Assembly (NCBI RefSeq): GCF_024586455.1
Contig: NC_065919.1
Coordinates: forward strand, 29,550,839-29,614,838
Origin: Bactrocera neohumeralis
Taxonomy: Eukaryota; Arthropoda; Insecta; Diptera; Tephritidae
Length of the DNA: 64,000 nucleotides
Direction of reading: 5' to 3'
Under the pieces are notes generated by a model. The model did no database searches and had not been told where the DNA came from. It saw only the letters and a list, made by a program, of their open reading frames with translations. Shown here one piece after another: positions 34,732 through 45,790 of the stretch (the first letter of the stretch is position 1; the number at the start of each line of letters is the position of its first letter). The position numbers and the translations under genes are program-made.

Positions 34732-35768
34732 GTACATATATAGTATATATACATAACTTATACACTAACCGACATATTCGCCATAAAACTTGCTGGAATA
34801 ATGAACAACTTTTTAAGTAGTATATGGGAGTTGGGGGTAGTATCGACCCGATTTTATCTATTTAATAAGGTAACTCACATAGCACTACCAATCATATGGA
34901 GTAAAGTCAGCCGAATGTTCGAAAATTTGCTATTAGTTATATGGGTGCTAGGTCAAGTTTTCACCCAATTTTATCTATTTTAGGCACGAAGCTACACTGT
35001 TATTAGTGAAACACGCTCTCTCATTTTCATTGAGATAACTCACATGGAATTCAAAAATCTGTGTATTAGGTATATGGGAGCTAAGTATTTAGCCGGTTCA
35101 ACCCATTTTTGTTGTACAAACATAACATTGTCAGGAAAGGGCTACCCTAAATTTCAATTAAATATCTCCCACATTGACCGAAATTTGCAGCAAAATGTCA
35201 ACTTCTGAGGCCCAAATTTTCGATACCTAGTGGCATGAACATTTTTTGTTGGATTAAGACAATATATGGTCCTAAGGTGGCATACGCTAAAGGCATTTTT
35301 CTAAGTTTTATCCGCATATATTTATTGCTTCCTGATTTGTACACTGGAAGGGAAAGGCTCAGATGGAATTTAAAATTATGTTATATGGGAAGCAGGTGTG
35401 GTTGCAGTCCGATTTCGTCCATTTTGGTATTTACCTATACATAATTGGCGGTGCCACGCCCAACATCAAATTTTTACTCTGGCTCGGATACTTTCATACC
35501 ATCGCGGGGCTAAAATTTATTGTCTCTGGCGTATTTAGTTATCGATTTATAGCGCTTTTAGTAGTTTTTAACAATACCGTTATATTGGGAGTGGGCGGGG
35601 TTATCGTCCGATTTCATCCAATTTCACACTGTCGGTAAGAGTTCCTAAGTAGAAGAATTGTCCTAGCTATAGAGGTTTAGGAGATATATACATTAAACCT
35701 GCTGATTTGCAATAATCCGACTAAAGTGATATGTAAGCAAACGATTTTTCATGTATTCCATTGTTCTT

Positions 35769-36505
35769 TATACCCTGAATAGGGTATCTTAAGTTTGTCA
35801 CGATGTTTGTAACACCCAGAAAGAAGCGTCGGAGATCCTATAAAGTATATATATATATGATCAGTATGTTGAGCTGAGTTGATTTAACCATGTCCGTCTG
35901 TCTGTCTGTCCGTCCGTCCGTCCGTCTGTATATATACGAACTAGTCCCTCAGTTTTTAAGATATCCTTTTGAAATTTTGCAAACGTCATTTTCTCTTGAA
36001 TAAGCTGCTCATTTGTCAGAACGGCCGATATCGGACCACTATAACATATAGCTGCCATATAAACTGAACGATCGGAATCAAGTTCTTGTATGGAAAAGTT
36101 TCACATTTGACAATGTATCTTCACTATTCTTATTCACGGATTCTACTCGCGAATCGATTTTTCTCGTAAAATAATCGATTTTTGGAATGTCATGAATCGA
36201 TTCTCAATCGACTTCGACTACTGAAAATCGATTTACGAGAAAACTCGATTTTTGGTCGGAATCGATTTTTTATTTCGAAAGTTTTCTAAGTTGAAAAAAA
36301 GGTTGCATCAAAACAATGTAATCTTCCAAATTTGCTATAAATTATTTTCTAAGGCAACAATGTAATCTCCGAAAAAATTGTTCAGATCGGATTACTATAG
36401 CATATATGTAGCTTCCATACAAACTGAACACATAGTTACTAAAAGAAATGCAGCTGTGAAGGGTGTATTAGCTTCAGTGCAGCCGAAGTTAACGTTTTTT
36501 CTTGT
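35769..36505 (+). mobile_element. repeat family A, copy 4
   Basis: Starts with the palindrome ATACCCTGAATAGGGTAT and ends GAAGTTAACGTTTTTTCTTG, so both ends are present. It has the ACACCCAGAAAGAAGCGTCG and CCGTCCGTCCGTCCGTCTGT blocks. The internal modules are interrupted at about 36125-36335 by roughly 210 bases not found in other copies, rich in ATCGATT motifs. Confidence 0.7.
36125..36335. repeat. ATCGATT-rich insert in repeat A copy 4
   Basis: AATCGATT or close variants occur about six times within 130 bases (36150-36270), on both strands by symmetry. TTTTTCTCGTAAAA near 36157 and TTTACGAGAAAAC near 36232 form an imperfect inverted pair, so the insert may be a tiny inverted-repeat element. 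Other family A copies run straight through this point. Confidence 0.5.
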
Positions 36506-37436
36506 TTTAAATTGTGTTTCAATTAAAAGTAATGTTAATATACATAGAAACCAATACATGCAGACATTTGTTGCACATCAAAGAAAAACAATTCTAAGTT
36601 ACAACTCATGATTTATTTTAAGAAGAAAATATATTTGCTCGCAGTTAGATATGTATGTATGCAAATATATGCTTGTTTACTTGGTAATCGGTGGGCATTT
36701 AAATACAACTGTTTTACCGCTAATGTGCAGCTGGAATTATTTAATAGCTGCTGGTTAAAAATGCGGTTTGAAAGCGATATTAAGCCACCCACAATGAGTT
36801 TTTATTTATTTGTAAACTTGCCAGGCGTTCCAGTGATATTCCAAAATATAATTGCTATTTAATTAGTTCTGGTTTATATGCTGCCATTTATTTTAATATT
36901 TTTAACTGTCGATTATTTAAACCATGCGATTATTTCAGTAACCATAATTATTTGTTTTGTTGTTCATTAAAATGATTAAAAGTACTCACACATAATATAG
37001 ACATGTATCTTATTAAAAATTATGAACTAGAATGTAATAAACCATTATTATGCCGGAATCATAAGAATTCGGAAGTACAGTTGTAAAGCAATTTTGAAAA
37101 TCTAATTACTGGGTGATCTCCTTACCATTGAATAAGCTCAGCGCATTCGGATGTAAAGTATTGCATTTTTGACCATTTTTTGGAGTGGTCTTTTATTAAG
37201 CCGAGCTGCACAGAAACTAAAATACTCTTCACATAATAAGCAGATCTTTATCTTGATTGTGATTGGACACTATGCTTTAGTGGTTCTGAGTGAACAATAT
37301 GTTCGCAGATTATATAGGTTTGCTTTGGAAAATGATCTGTGTCTAGTTTCGTGAACATATGTGTGTATGTTTCTTGTCAAATAAAAAAAGGAATTGTTTT
37401 TTTGAAAGCTGTTACTTGATTTATACTAGGTGTGTG
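36506..37436. other. unassigned sequence
   Basis: No gene is supported. The open frame 36608-36862 (+) is in AT-rich DNA with no known motif. Confidence 0.4.
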
Positions 37437-37870
37437 TAAATTTGTTACGATAATAATCGGCCAATGTTCTGTCCATATAGTCGCCGATTAGAGTCAGTAA
37501 TTCGAGTTACAATGGATCACATCTTAAGAGTCTCCGTCCAGTGCGCGCTGATAGTATCTTTGACTGCTGCTTTGAAATAGAGTATTCAAGAAGACCCTTG
37601 TGAATCCATTAGCTATCGCGCGCAACAAATGGACCTGTGCCCATCACTTTATCAAAGGCTTTGACGAAGTATATTGGGAGTGAACGTACAAAATCCAGCT
37701 TGTGTAAGAATTGAAGCCGAACGACCATCAAGCGAATAGCGCTTGGTATTTATTTGAGCCAGCCGCGGCGCTCACTTGCCCGAAATCATTTTTAAAACAT
37801 ATTTGCAAACCTTTTACTTTTTAATAATCTTAAATTCTTATCGATAACATTCAATTATATGCCTTTTATA
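37437..37870 (+). pseudogene. relic of an IS630/Tc1-type transposase, internally deleted
   Basis: On the + strand, near 37560-37690, the frames read VSLTAALK, SIQEDPCESISYRAQQMDLC and then LGVNVQNPA. This matches the helix-turn-helix part of a DDE_3 transposase family common in insects (SIRHRAQQL-type motif). Near 37755-37790 the typical C-terminus appears (SRGAHLPEIIFKT). The whole catalytic middle is missing. The 51042-51655 element has the same kind of deletion in a related family. Confidence 0.55.
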
Positions 37871-37989
37871 TTATTTCAAAAGCCTAGCTTAAGGCATCCA
37901 CCCACAGAATCGTAAGCAGAGTAAATAAATTTAAATTACTAAGCGATAATTTTAAAAGTGAAAACATTTCTCTTTTTTGTACATCAGCC

Positions 37990-38426
37990 TTAAGGGACGT
38001 CTCAGCTTGAAATTTTTTGAAAAATCGATTTTTTTTTCATTATTGGATACACTGTAATAAACATTCTCTCAATTTTTGAAATCGAAATTTTTGGAAATGA
38101 AATCTTTAAACGCATATTTCTCAGAATAGTGTTTTTCAAAACATTTTCCACTCTCAAAGGAAGAGTATATGCTTCCAATTTGGAGAAAACATTTTAACAT
38201 AATTTTCTATCGCAATATGGAAGCTTTTAGTTTTTTGAAATCTTCCTATTTTTTCTACGATAAACGGGCTAAATGCGATACTTTTTGTTCAAACCACTGC
38301 CATTTTGTCAATTTTGAAATGTACTTATTTATAAAAAAACGGAACAATTAGTTAATTAATTTCAACATTAAAAAAATCGCGAAAACCAGTGATTTTTCGG
38401 AGGGTTTTCTTGAGACGATCCCTTAA
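37990..38426. mobile_element. TTAA-flanked inverted-repeat element
   Basis: TTAA at 37990-37993 is followed by GGGACGTCTCA. At the other end TGAGACGATCCC is followed by TTAA at 38423-38426. The ends are inverted repeats of about 12 bases with one extra base, and similarity continues imperfectly inward through GAAAAATC and a T run. TTAA target duplication is the hallmark of piggyBac-type transposons. The 429-base interior has no recognised coding sequence, so it would be a MITE. Confidence 0.5.
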
Positions 38427-38429
38427 ACA

Positions 38430-38900
38430 GGAATTCTAGTCAAGGATTTTTTTCTCATATTTGGAATTCAAATTATTCTAAAGTTACAGCATTTTTTAGT
38501 ATTTTTTTAATTAAAAATTTTGTTTAACTAATTTTTACTATTTGTTAAGCTTCATATATTTTAAATAATTGCCAAAAAATGATAACAAGGGGCACAGCTG
38601 GTGGTAAAGTTTGAAAAGAAAGTTTCTCACTGTTTCATATTTCGATAGTCTTGAAAAGTACCATACTACAATTTTATATGAATATTTGAAACAAAACTTT
38701 ACAACCTTTCAATTTTTTACTGCATGCTTTGTATATAATTCTACATACAATGACATATCGGTTTTTTATATGATCAGCAATCGAATTTTGGCAGGCCAAA
38801 AACTCCAAAATTTGGGGTATATTTTTATAGATTTCGTCCAAGGAGAAGGCCGTAATCACTGCAGCAGTTTTGCTTTTTATTGCTTAAAAAATATATAATC
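38430..38900 (+). repeat. repeat family C, copy 1
   Basis: Shares a run of blocks with 40330-40730 and part of 43563-43860: GGGGCACAGCTGGTGGTAAA, TATTTCGATAGTCTTGAAAA, the ATACAATGACATATCGG block, and CAAAAACTCCAAAATTTGGG. Copies differ by many substitutions. It lies directly after the TTAA element and could be part of the same older element. The open frames on both strands here are unlikely to be genes. Confidence 0.5.
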
Positions 38901-39103
38901 TTCTTTATTGTTTTATAAGTTTTTAAGGTGAAATTTTTCCTATATTTTTAGTCGAATACCATATTTTCAGTTTCATTGAATAATAATAAGTATTTTATAA
39001 CAAAGAGAAACGATATTAGACCTACTTTTTTATTAAACATTTCCTAAAAACACAATCGTTTTTAATTAAACTGCTGTTGAACCGAAAAAAAGACAGAAAT
39101 TAA
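38901..39103. other. unassigned AT-rich sequence
   Basis: Short AT-rich spacer between repeats C and B with nothing recognised. Confidence 0.4.
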
Positions 39104-40311
39104 ACAAGTAAAGAAGGTCCAAAATCGGGTGCAACCGAACATTTTATACTCGTGCAACTTGCAATAATCAAAGCCAGGGAAATACATACATTAAGGTGTA
39201 AAACCAATCATATAAAGTAAAGTCAACCGGATGTTCGAAAATCCTGTTATTAGTTACACGGGGCTAGCCCACATTGTCACTCAAATTTACCCATTTTTGG
39301 CACAGAGATACACTGTTATGAGTAGAACACGCTCTTTTATTTTCATTGGGATAACTCAAATATTGACCAATATATGCGGTACAAAGTCGAAAGTTGGAAA
39401 ATATTTATATTAAGTATATGGGGGTTGAGGAAAGCATTGGTGGCACACAATAAAGACAATATTCATGCAAAGTTTTATGCAGTTATATTAACTGCTTCTT
39501 GATTTATGTATTGGAAACTGAACGAATCAACTGGTATTTAAAATTATGCTACATGGGGAGTAGCCGTGGTTGTTGTCCATTCGTCCATTTTCACAATGTG
39601 ACATAAGAATGTAAGAAAAATGCCACATACTAAATTTTGTTGAAATCGGTTGGTCGGGTTCCTAGATATGGGCTCTTATAAAACCTACTCATACCATCTC
39701 GTAGGTAAAATTTAATGTCTCTGACGTATTTAGTTATTGATTTATTGCGCTTTCAGTAGTTTTTAACAGTATCGTTATATGGGGAGTGAGCGGGATATTC
39801 CGATTTCATCCATTTTTCACACTGTCGGTAGAGGTTCTTATAAGATTTGTACTCAGCAAATTTTTTTATTGTAGCTTAAGTCGTTTAGGAGATATATATA
39901 GTAAACTTGTTAGAGGACGGGGCCACGCTCCTGGTGTCCCTTGTTACTGCAATCCTTTGTACTAAATGACAGTTTTCTCTATTAATTTATTGCTTAGTTA
40001 CGGCACTTTATATGTTTTCGGTTAATAGCGATTTGTGGGCGAGGCAGTGTTCCGATTACGCCCATCTACGAACTCGAACTTTTCTTTGTTCTAAGGAACC
40101 CACATCGCCATATATCAGTTTTTACTCAAGTAACAATTGCACGGACGGACGGACGGACAGTCAGACAGCCAACCGGATTTCAACTTTTCTCGTCATCCTT
40201 ATCATTTATATATAGATAACCCTATATCTATCTGGCTTAGTTTTAGGTGATACGTACAACCGTTAGGTGAACAAAACAATAACAAACTATTACAGGTTGC
40301 AAGAGTATAAC
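39104..40311 (-). mobile_element. repeat family B, copy 4 (inverted, most complete)
   Basis: Begins CAAGTAAAGAAGGTCC and GGGTGCAACCGAACATTTTA, the inverted family B 3' end. It ends with CGTTAGGTGAACAAAAC and GGTTGCAAGAGTATAACAAT, the inverted 5' end. At about 1.2 kb it is the longest uninterrupted copy and defines the unit. The open frame at 40012-40215 is a by-product of the CGGACGGACGGACGG run. Confidence 0.7.
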
Positions 40312-40329
40312 AATTTGTTTAAATAGTTT

Positions 40330-40730
40330 TTTTTAAGTTTCTCACTATTTCACTGACAAGAAATCGGTATTAGGGGGCAAAGCTAGTGTGAAAGTATGAA
40401 AAAAGTCCTAATTTTTGCATATTCCGATAGTCCATAAAAATAGCATAATAAAACTTTATGCGAATTTATTCGTTTTGAAGTTACAGCCTTCCAAAGTATA
40501 GCCTCTCAGTTCAATCAGCTCTAACAGTTTATCTTTGAACACGTTTTCTCGAAACAAGGTTTTTCGAATTTGTTGCAGTGATAACTTGAAGACAAATGAG
40601 CCGATCATCCTGAATTTTTTTCTGCCTGCTCCGTATATAGTAATTCTAAAACTCCAAAATTTCGAGTAAATTTTTTTAGATTTCGCCGTTTTTAGCGCTG
40701 ACGATCTATATAGCTCAAAAAAATTTTTTT
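40330..40730 (+). repeat. repeat family C, copy 2
   Basis: Matches copy 1 in block order: GGGGGCAAAGCTAGTGTGAA, TATTCCGATAGTCCATAAAA, ACTTTATGCGAATTTATTCG, and AAAACTCCAAAATTTCGAG. The open frame at 40456-40737 (-) lies wholly in it. Confidence 0.5.
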
Positions 40731-41065
40731 TTTCCAAAAAGGTATTTCTTAAAAAATGTATTTATACCCGGAAAATTTCAAAACAAAGCAGTGTTTCTTT
40801 TAATCCCAAAAATTGACTTTTTATTCACTTTTTTATCACACTGGTCCTTTAAAATAAAATTAAATTTTTTCTGTCGTCAAAAATGACGGAAGTCCTCTTC
40901 CTTAAACTAAGTTCAGCGAGATAGTTTAAAAAAATATAAAGAAGCTAATCACAGAGTTAATTGTTATATTTTTCTATTTATATGATTTTAAATTGTTTCA
41001 AAAGTTTTAAAGGTAAAATTTTTTCTTTATAGGCTGTCTTTTTTTTTTGGTTTTGAATAAAAAAA
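40731..41065. other. unassigned AT-rich sequence
   Basis: Spacer between repeat C copy 2 and a mariner; nothing recognised. Confidence 0.4.
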
Positions 41066-42200
41066 TTGGTAGTCGAAAAAGTATTTTCGTATTTTATCAA
41101 TAGATGTTTCAGTCGTACGAGTATATCTTAATTGCTACCAATCACATTGTGTCACACTAGTTGGTAACAGTTGTTCAAAAATGAGTAAAAATAATGAATA
41201 AATCCGCTATATTTTGAAATTTTTTCATAAAAAAGGGAAGAATACCACGCAAGCCGTGAGATCTGTGAAGTTTACGGCGACGATGCTGTATCAGTTCGTG
41301 CAGCACAACAATGGTTCGCTCGCTTCCGCTCTGGAAATTTTGATGTGAAAGATGCTCTTCGCTCTGGTCGACCTATCGTTGAAAAAGTCGATGAAATTAT
41401 GGAAAAGATTGACCAGGACCGTCACATAAGCAGCCATGACATTGCTAAGGAACTTAACATTCATCATCAAACGGTTTTGAACCACATGAAATGTCTGTGA
41501 AAAATTTAATTGACTAAATTATCATCTGCGATTCATTGCTGAAACAAAATGAAATCGAACCATTTCTGAAGCGTATAGTAACAGGAGATAAAAAGTGAAT
41601 CAAATACGATAATAATGGGCGAAGAAGATCATGGTCCAAGCGTGGGCATGAGCTTCAACAAATTGTCGCAAAGCCAGGATCGACGCCTCGAAATGTTTCA
41701 TCCACTATGAGCTGTTTCAGCCTGGTTGAACGATTGATTCTGCATTTTACTGTCAACAAATGATGAGATTGAAGCAAACAATCGAAAAAAAACGGCCAGA
41801 ACTGATCAACATAAAGGGCTTCGACTTCCATCAGGACAACATATACCACACACATTTTTGTTGGCTCGGCAAAAACTGGGAGAGCTTGGCTGGGATGTTT
41901 TGATGCATCTACCAAATAGCTTTGACCTTGCACCGTCGGACTATCATTTGTTTCGATCAATGCATAACTCCCTTAATGGAGAAAAGTTGGCTCTAAGAGA
42001 AGCCTGTGAAAATTACTTGTCGCAGTTTTTCGCTGAGAAACCAGAAAAGTTTTACACTGATGGAATAATGTCTCCATCGCAAAAATGGCAAGAGGGGTCT
42101 ACCAAAATGATACATATTTGGTTCATTAAAATTTATTATACATATAAAAAAATTGGTTGAAGTTTGATTAGAAATATATAAAAAAATACCAAAATTAATC
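41066..42200 (+). pseudogene. mariner element with broken transposase
   Basis: From 41181 the + strand reads MSKNNE, a stop, IRYILKFFHKKGKNTTQAV, a frameshift, then DDAVSVRAAQQWFARFRSGN and the RSGRPIVEKVDEIMEKIDQD and HDIAKELNIHHQTVL motifs (helix-turn-helix region). After a deleted, frame-shifted middle, 41858-42160 reads the C-terminal third with LARQKLGELGWDVLMHLP and DLAPSDYHLFRSMHNSLNG, which includes the last catalytic aspartate (DYHLF). TTGGTAGTCGAAAAAGTATT near 41068 looks like the left terminal repeat; the right one is degraded. A full-length-sized but inactive copy. Confidence 0.8.
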
Positions 42201-42585
42201 CTTATTAAACATTTATTAAAATTAAATAAAATAAAACCTTGTAAATTTTGAAATGCCCAAATCAACTAAAAACTCTTGAGCACGTACCTGAGAATAAATT
42301 GCGACAGTTTTCAAGAATTTTTTGAAAGTTTTATTGTGCGCACTTAAAATATATTAAAAAGTTCAGTTTTGAATTCTTCACAGTTTTGACTTTACTCAAA
42401 TTATTAACCTTTCTAATTTGCACATACACAAACTACAGTAATTTGATTATCGCACTTTAAAGCAAAATTCAAATTCAAAAATCACGACTCTCAAAACCGT
42501 GTGACTGACTTTTTAACTGTGCTGCTTGTTCTTTTGCCACAATAGCTTTTATTTAAAATTTTGTATCCGCCCGCTTTTTTGGCAG
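42201..42585. other. unassigned AT-rich sequence
   Basis: Spacer after the mariner; nothing recognised. Confidence 0.4.
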
Positions 42586-42589
42586 CGCT

Positions 42590-42930
42590 AATATGAACAC
42601 GCTGACGAGTATGCAACAACTGAATGCCAGATCAAACGGAACAGGATGTTAAATATCTGCGGCGAATGAGGCAAATCAGCGAGCCACACAGAGCGCCAAC
42701 GACAGCGATGGCGGCCGCGGTAGCCGAGCTGGCAACGAAGACGCGTCGAATGCACTGAATGCGTGGATTGTGCGACTTGTGAGTGGTGGCCAAATGGTGG
42801 TAATGCGTTGCTGTTGTTGTGTTTGTGTATGCGCGCGTTCGCCGCTAGACGGTCGCGTTGGCGCGCACAAACGCGAATGGACACCGATGAATCGGCGTTT
42901 AAAGAGACAACGACGGATGTACGAATAGTG
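42590..42930. other. GC-rich island, possible host promoter or first exon
   Basis: About 340 bases are far richer in G, C and CG dinucleotides than anything around them (for example GGCGGCCGCGGTAGCCGAGC near 42710). Open frames on the - strand overlap here but resemble no protein. On the - strand, ATTCAGTTGTTG near 42620 fits an initiator, but no DPE follows at the right spacing. In fly genomes such islands often mark promoter and 5' UTR exons. Confidence 0.3.
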
Positions 42931-43562
42931 ATACGATAGATATGCCGATGTGTGTACATATATATATATGTACGTATGGAATAACGTACAGAAGTTACAA
43001 CAACACCATATTTAATATACTGCGCCATTGTAATGACTTCTTTAACTGCGGTGCAGCTGTTTTATGGGGCCATTTGTTGGTATTGTTGTTGTAGCATCAA
43101 CAATTGGCTTCATGTGGCATAAAACCCTGCATTAAACAAACCACTAACGCCTAAAACCATGCAACATTGTCTGCAACTTTCGCATGCTAGGTATCTAGCG
43201 TTTACATTCGATGCTCAAAAGTGTGTGTATGCGTGCATACGTCGCTGTTGGCACCTGTTGAAAGGACATTGCATATAAAAAAGTAAAAGTTACAACGAAT
43301 TGGTAGTTGCCGATGGAGTCTGAGTTACTACATATTTCAAACTGTTAAATGACAATGTTTAGTTGTTGCTTTGTGCTTTTGAAACTATGAATGAATTTCC
43401 ACGAGCATGCGCGATAGCATTCAATGCCTACATAGTATTGTGGGATATTAGATATTTGAGATTTAAAATAAAAAAATAATATTTATATTCGAATAAGTGT
43501 TCTTAACTCTAAGCTTTTTCTATACATATACATATGCTACACATATGTTTATGTATTAGGTT
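42931..43562. other. unassigned sequence
   Basis: A TATATG microsatellite lies at about 42955-42975. Otherwise nothing recognised. Confidence 0.4.
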
Positions 43563-43860
43563 TTAAGGGAAACACCCAGTGCGAAATTAAAAAAATATAT
43601 TCATATTTCGTTTTTCCATATTTTAAATTTCCTGCAGCTTCTATACATAGTTCTCCATACAATGGCCTACCAGTTTTTCGATCTCAACAAAAATCAAATT
43701 TCGGCAGACCAAAAACGACCAAAATTTTGAGCAAAATTTCTCTTTTTAAGAATAGTATGGACAAAGTCTTCTAGTAGGGAATGATGTTTTAGGTTTCATT
43801 AGTGGGGAAGGCTGGAATCCCACCAGCAGTGAAGGGATATTGCGGTAAATATTTAATTTT
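43563..43860 (+). repeat. repeat family C, copy 3
   Basis: TTAAGGGAAACACCC at about 43563 resembles the TTAA-GGGA start of the element at 37990. It is followed by the family C blocks TACACATAGTT-like, ATACAATGGCCTACCAG, ATTTCGGCAGACCAAAAACG and CCAAAATTTTGAGC. This links the TTAA-type terminus with family C. Confidence 0.45.
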
Positions 43861-44030
43861 TCGTAGCAAAACTTTCCTGTATAGTCTTGAATTATATAAT
43901 TAAGTATTATAAGTATACGTAGGTTGTCTTATATATTTCGGGAACCTTAGTGTTGGAATCTGACAACTCATAACTTTTTAGTAAAGTTTGATCTCTTGTG
44001 CTGTTCACAGTAACTTAAAATATTCATCTC
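43861..44030. other. unassigned AT-rich sequence
   Basis: Spacer between repeat C copy 3 and a mariner relic. Confidence 0.4.
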
Positions 44031-44790
44031 GGCCAAAAAATGGAATGAAATCGCAAGCATTTTAGCGTGATTATTTTTCACAATTCAGCAACAGTACATC
44101 GATGAACTTAATTTAATTTTGTAGTTGAAGCTCCATCAAGAACCCGAGTTTATCGATAATATCGTGAATTCAATCGAGGTTGTAGATCAAATTTCGTAAA
44201 GGTTGTCCAAAATTAGTGGATGATGTTTTTCGCAAAATAATATTGCAAGATCGTCATGTGACTTATCGTGAGTATGAACGTTTTACAGCAAAAAAATTTG
44301 TTCCCGTTGGATGACACACAATTTGTCGGTCGCTCAAAAAAGATTGAGATAAATGTTAAAAAATACGACAGCGGTTCTTCGAAACACGTCTATGACAGCG
44401 TGACAGCGGCAAAATCGTGATTTTACACATACATATGAGCTCGAAAGTAAACAGCAAGCGACTGTATAGGTGTTTCCAGATAAGCCGAATCCAACATAAA
44501 TTGTTCGCGCACGAAGCACTTCCAAGCAAACGCTTACGCGTTTTTTTGGCAAAAACTAGATTTGCCGCAACCATACCACTGGAACAGCGTAGAACAGTAA
44601 ATTCTGAGTGGTTCGCAATCATTTTTTTGCTAGTAGTCTTTCAAAAGATCAGATAAACTAACCAAAGACAAATCACTCTTCACCGCGACATTGAAAAATC
44701 TCACACATCGACTGAAACAAATACATTTTTGAGTACTCAAAACATCGATTTGATGAGATATCCTCAGCATCTTTTTATTCCAGTACGAAA
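44031..44790 (+). pseudogene. mariner transposase relic
   Basis: Pieces in order on the + strand: EAPSRTRVYR (near 44131) followed by frame-shifted GCPKLVDDVFRKIILQDRHV and TYREYE, then DRHV-type linker sequence. Near 44560-44650 comes ATIPLEQRRTVNSEWF then VVFQ-IR. Near 44690-44760 comes STQNIDLM. These match the order of a SETMAR-like mariner transposase, with many stops and frameshifts. The catalytic aspartates are not preserved. The open frames on the opposite strand at 44334-44622 are shadows. Confidence 0.7.
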
Positions 44791-45282
44791 AATAATAAAC
44801 TTGGAGGTTAACATATTTATTTGCTTCAAAGAGTCTTATACCTTTTCATTGTTGCCTAATATCTTTTCAACAAGTATTTTCTCGGGGTCTGAAAACAAGA
44901 AAATAGTCATTGACAGTCAGATTCGCAGACTGTGGACTCCCTTGAATTTCATTAATGGTCCAACACGATCTTTTCATATCTTTACAGTGTTAGCTACCGC
45001 GATTAACTTCATTTTAAGGTCATCCAAAATCAATATGTGAAGTGTTTTAAATATTAATCTGTAACAGAAATCTTTTGGTCGGCCAATGAGTTCATCGCCT
45101 TTTAATTACAAATTTACTAAACTACTATATGTTAAGATTATATATATAATACATCGCGCAAATTCTTAAATACATATATTAAATATATTACCAGGTAAAA
45201 TTCATTGACACTTACTGAGTTTATCGGTAAACACTTGATTAAAAAGTTTAGTATCCTCAATATAAAGCCTCTATATACATAT
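44791..45282. other. unassigned sequence
   Basis: May contain the badly decayed 3' part of the mariner above (to about 45040), but I cannot align it reliably. Confidence 0.35.
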
Positions 45283-45790
45283 ATGTAAATGATCAGGATG
45301 ATGAGAAAAGTTAAAATTCAGGTGAAAGTTGAAAGTGGGTTAAATCAGAGTGAATCCTTTCATATCAATATTATCTCTGCGCCACCATATACTTAATACT
45401 TAATATAAAGATTTTCGAACTTCAGGATGACTTTGTACCGCATATATCGGCCAATTTGCGAGTTATCGCAATGAAAATTACATGTTTTACTCAAAACAAT
45501 AAATATTTGTGTGCGAAATAGATAGAATTGGGCATAAATTTGACTTAGCCCCCATATATCTATTACCAGGATTTTCGAACATCCGGCTGACTTTGCTCCC
45601 ATAAAATACATATAACGATTTTCATTCTTTAGTGTATGAGTTATATATAGTGTATGTTTATTTAAATTGCTTGGATTCTGATCATCTGGTTGACATTTTG
45701 GACCTTAAGGTATTTCCTTTCTTTGATTGTTGCAAGTTGTAGGAGTATAAAATGTTCGGTTGCTCTCGAACTTAGCCTTTCTTATTTGTT
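45283..45790 (+). mobile_element. repeat family B, copy 5 (5'-truncated)
   Basis: Starts within the family B body (AATGATCAGGATGATGAGAA) and has CATATCGGCCAATTTGCGAG. It ends TTGCAAGTTGTAGGAGTATA then AAATGTTCGG, CGAACTTAGCC and TTTCTTATTTG. The 5' third of the unit is missing. Confidence 0.6.

Larger units (their letters stand above)
34060..35700 (-). mobile_element. repeat family B, copy 7 (inverted, split by a mariner)
   Basis: The inverted family B 3' end (AAGGAAAAAGGGCTAAATTC then GGGTGCAACC) starts at about 34060. The sequence is interrupted at 34171-34731 by a mariner element and resumes with CACTAACCGACATATTCGCC. It then contains the blocks CCAATCATATGGAGTAAAGT, ATTATGTTATATGGGAAGCA, GGTGCCACGCCC and TTTCATCCAATTTCACACTG, which match copy 4 at 39104 in order. 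A 16-base direct duplication (ACCTTGCCAGGGAAAT) lies at 34090-34121. The 5' end of the repeat is missing. Confidence 0.6.

Noticed and set aside
42588..43028. 146-residue open frame on the - strand
   Set aside because: It runs from a GC-rich island into a TATATG microsatellite, is low in complexity and resembles no protein.
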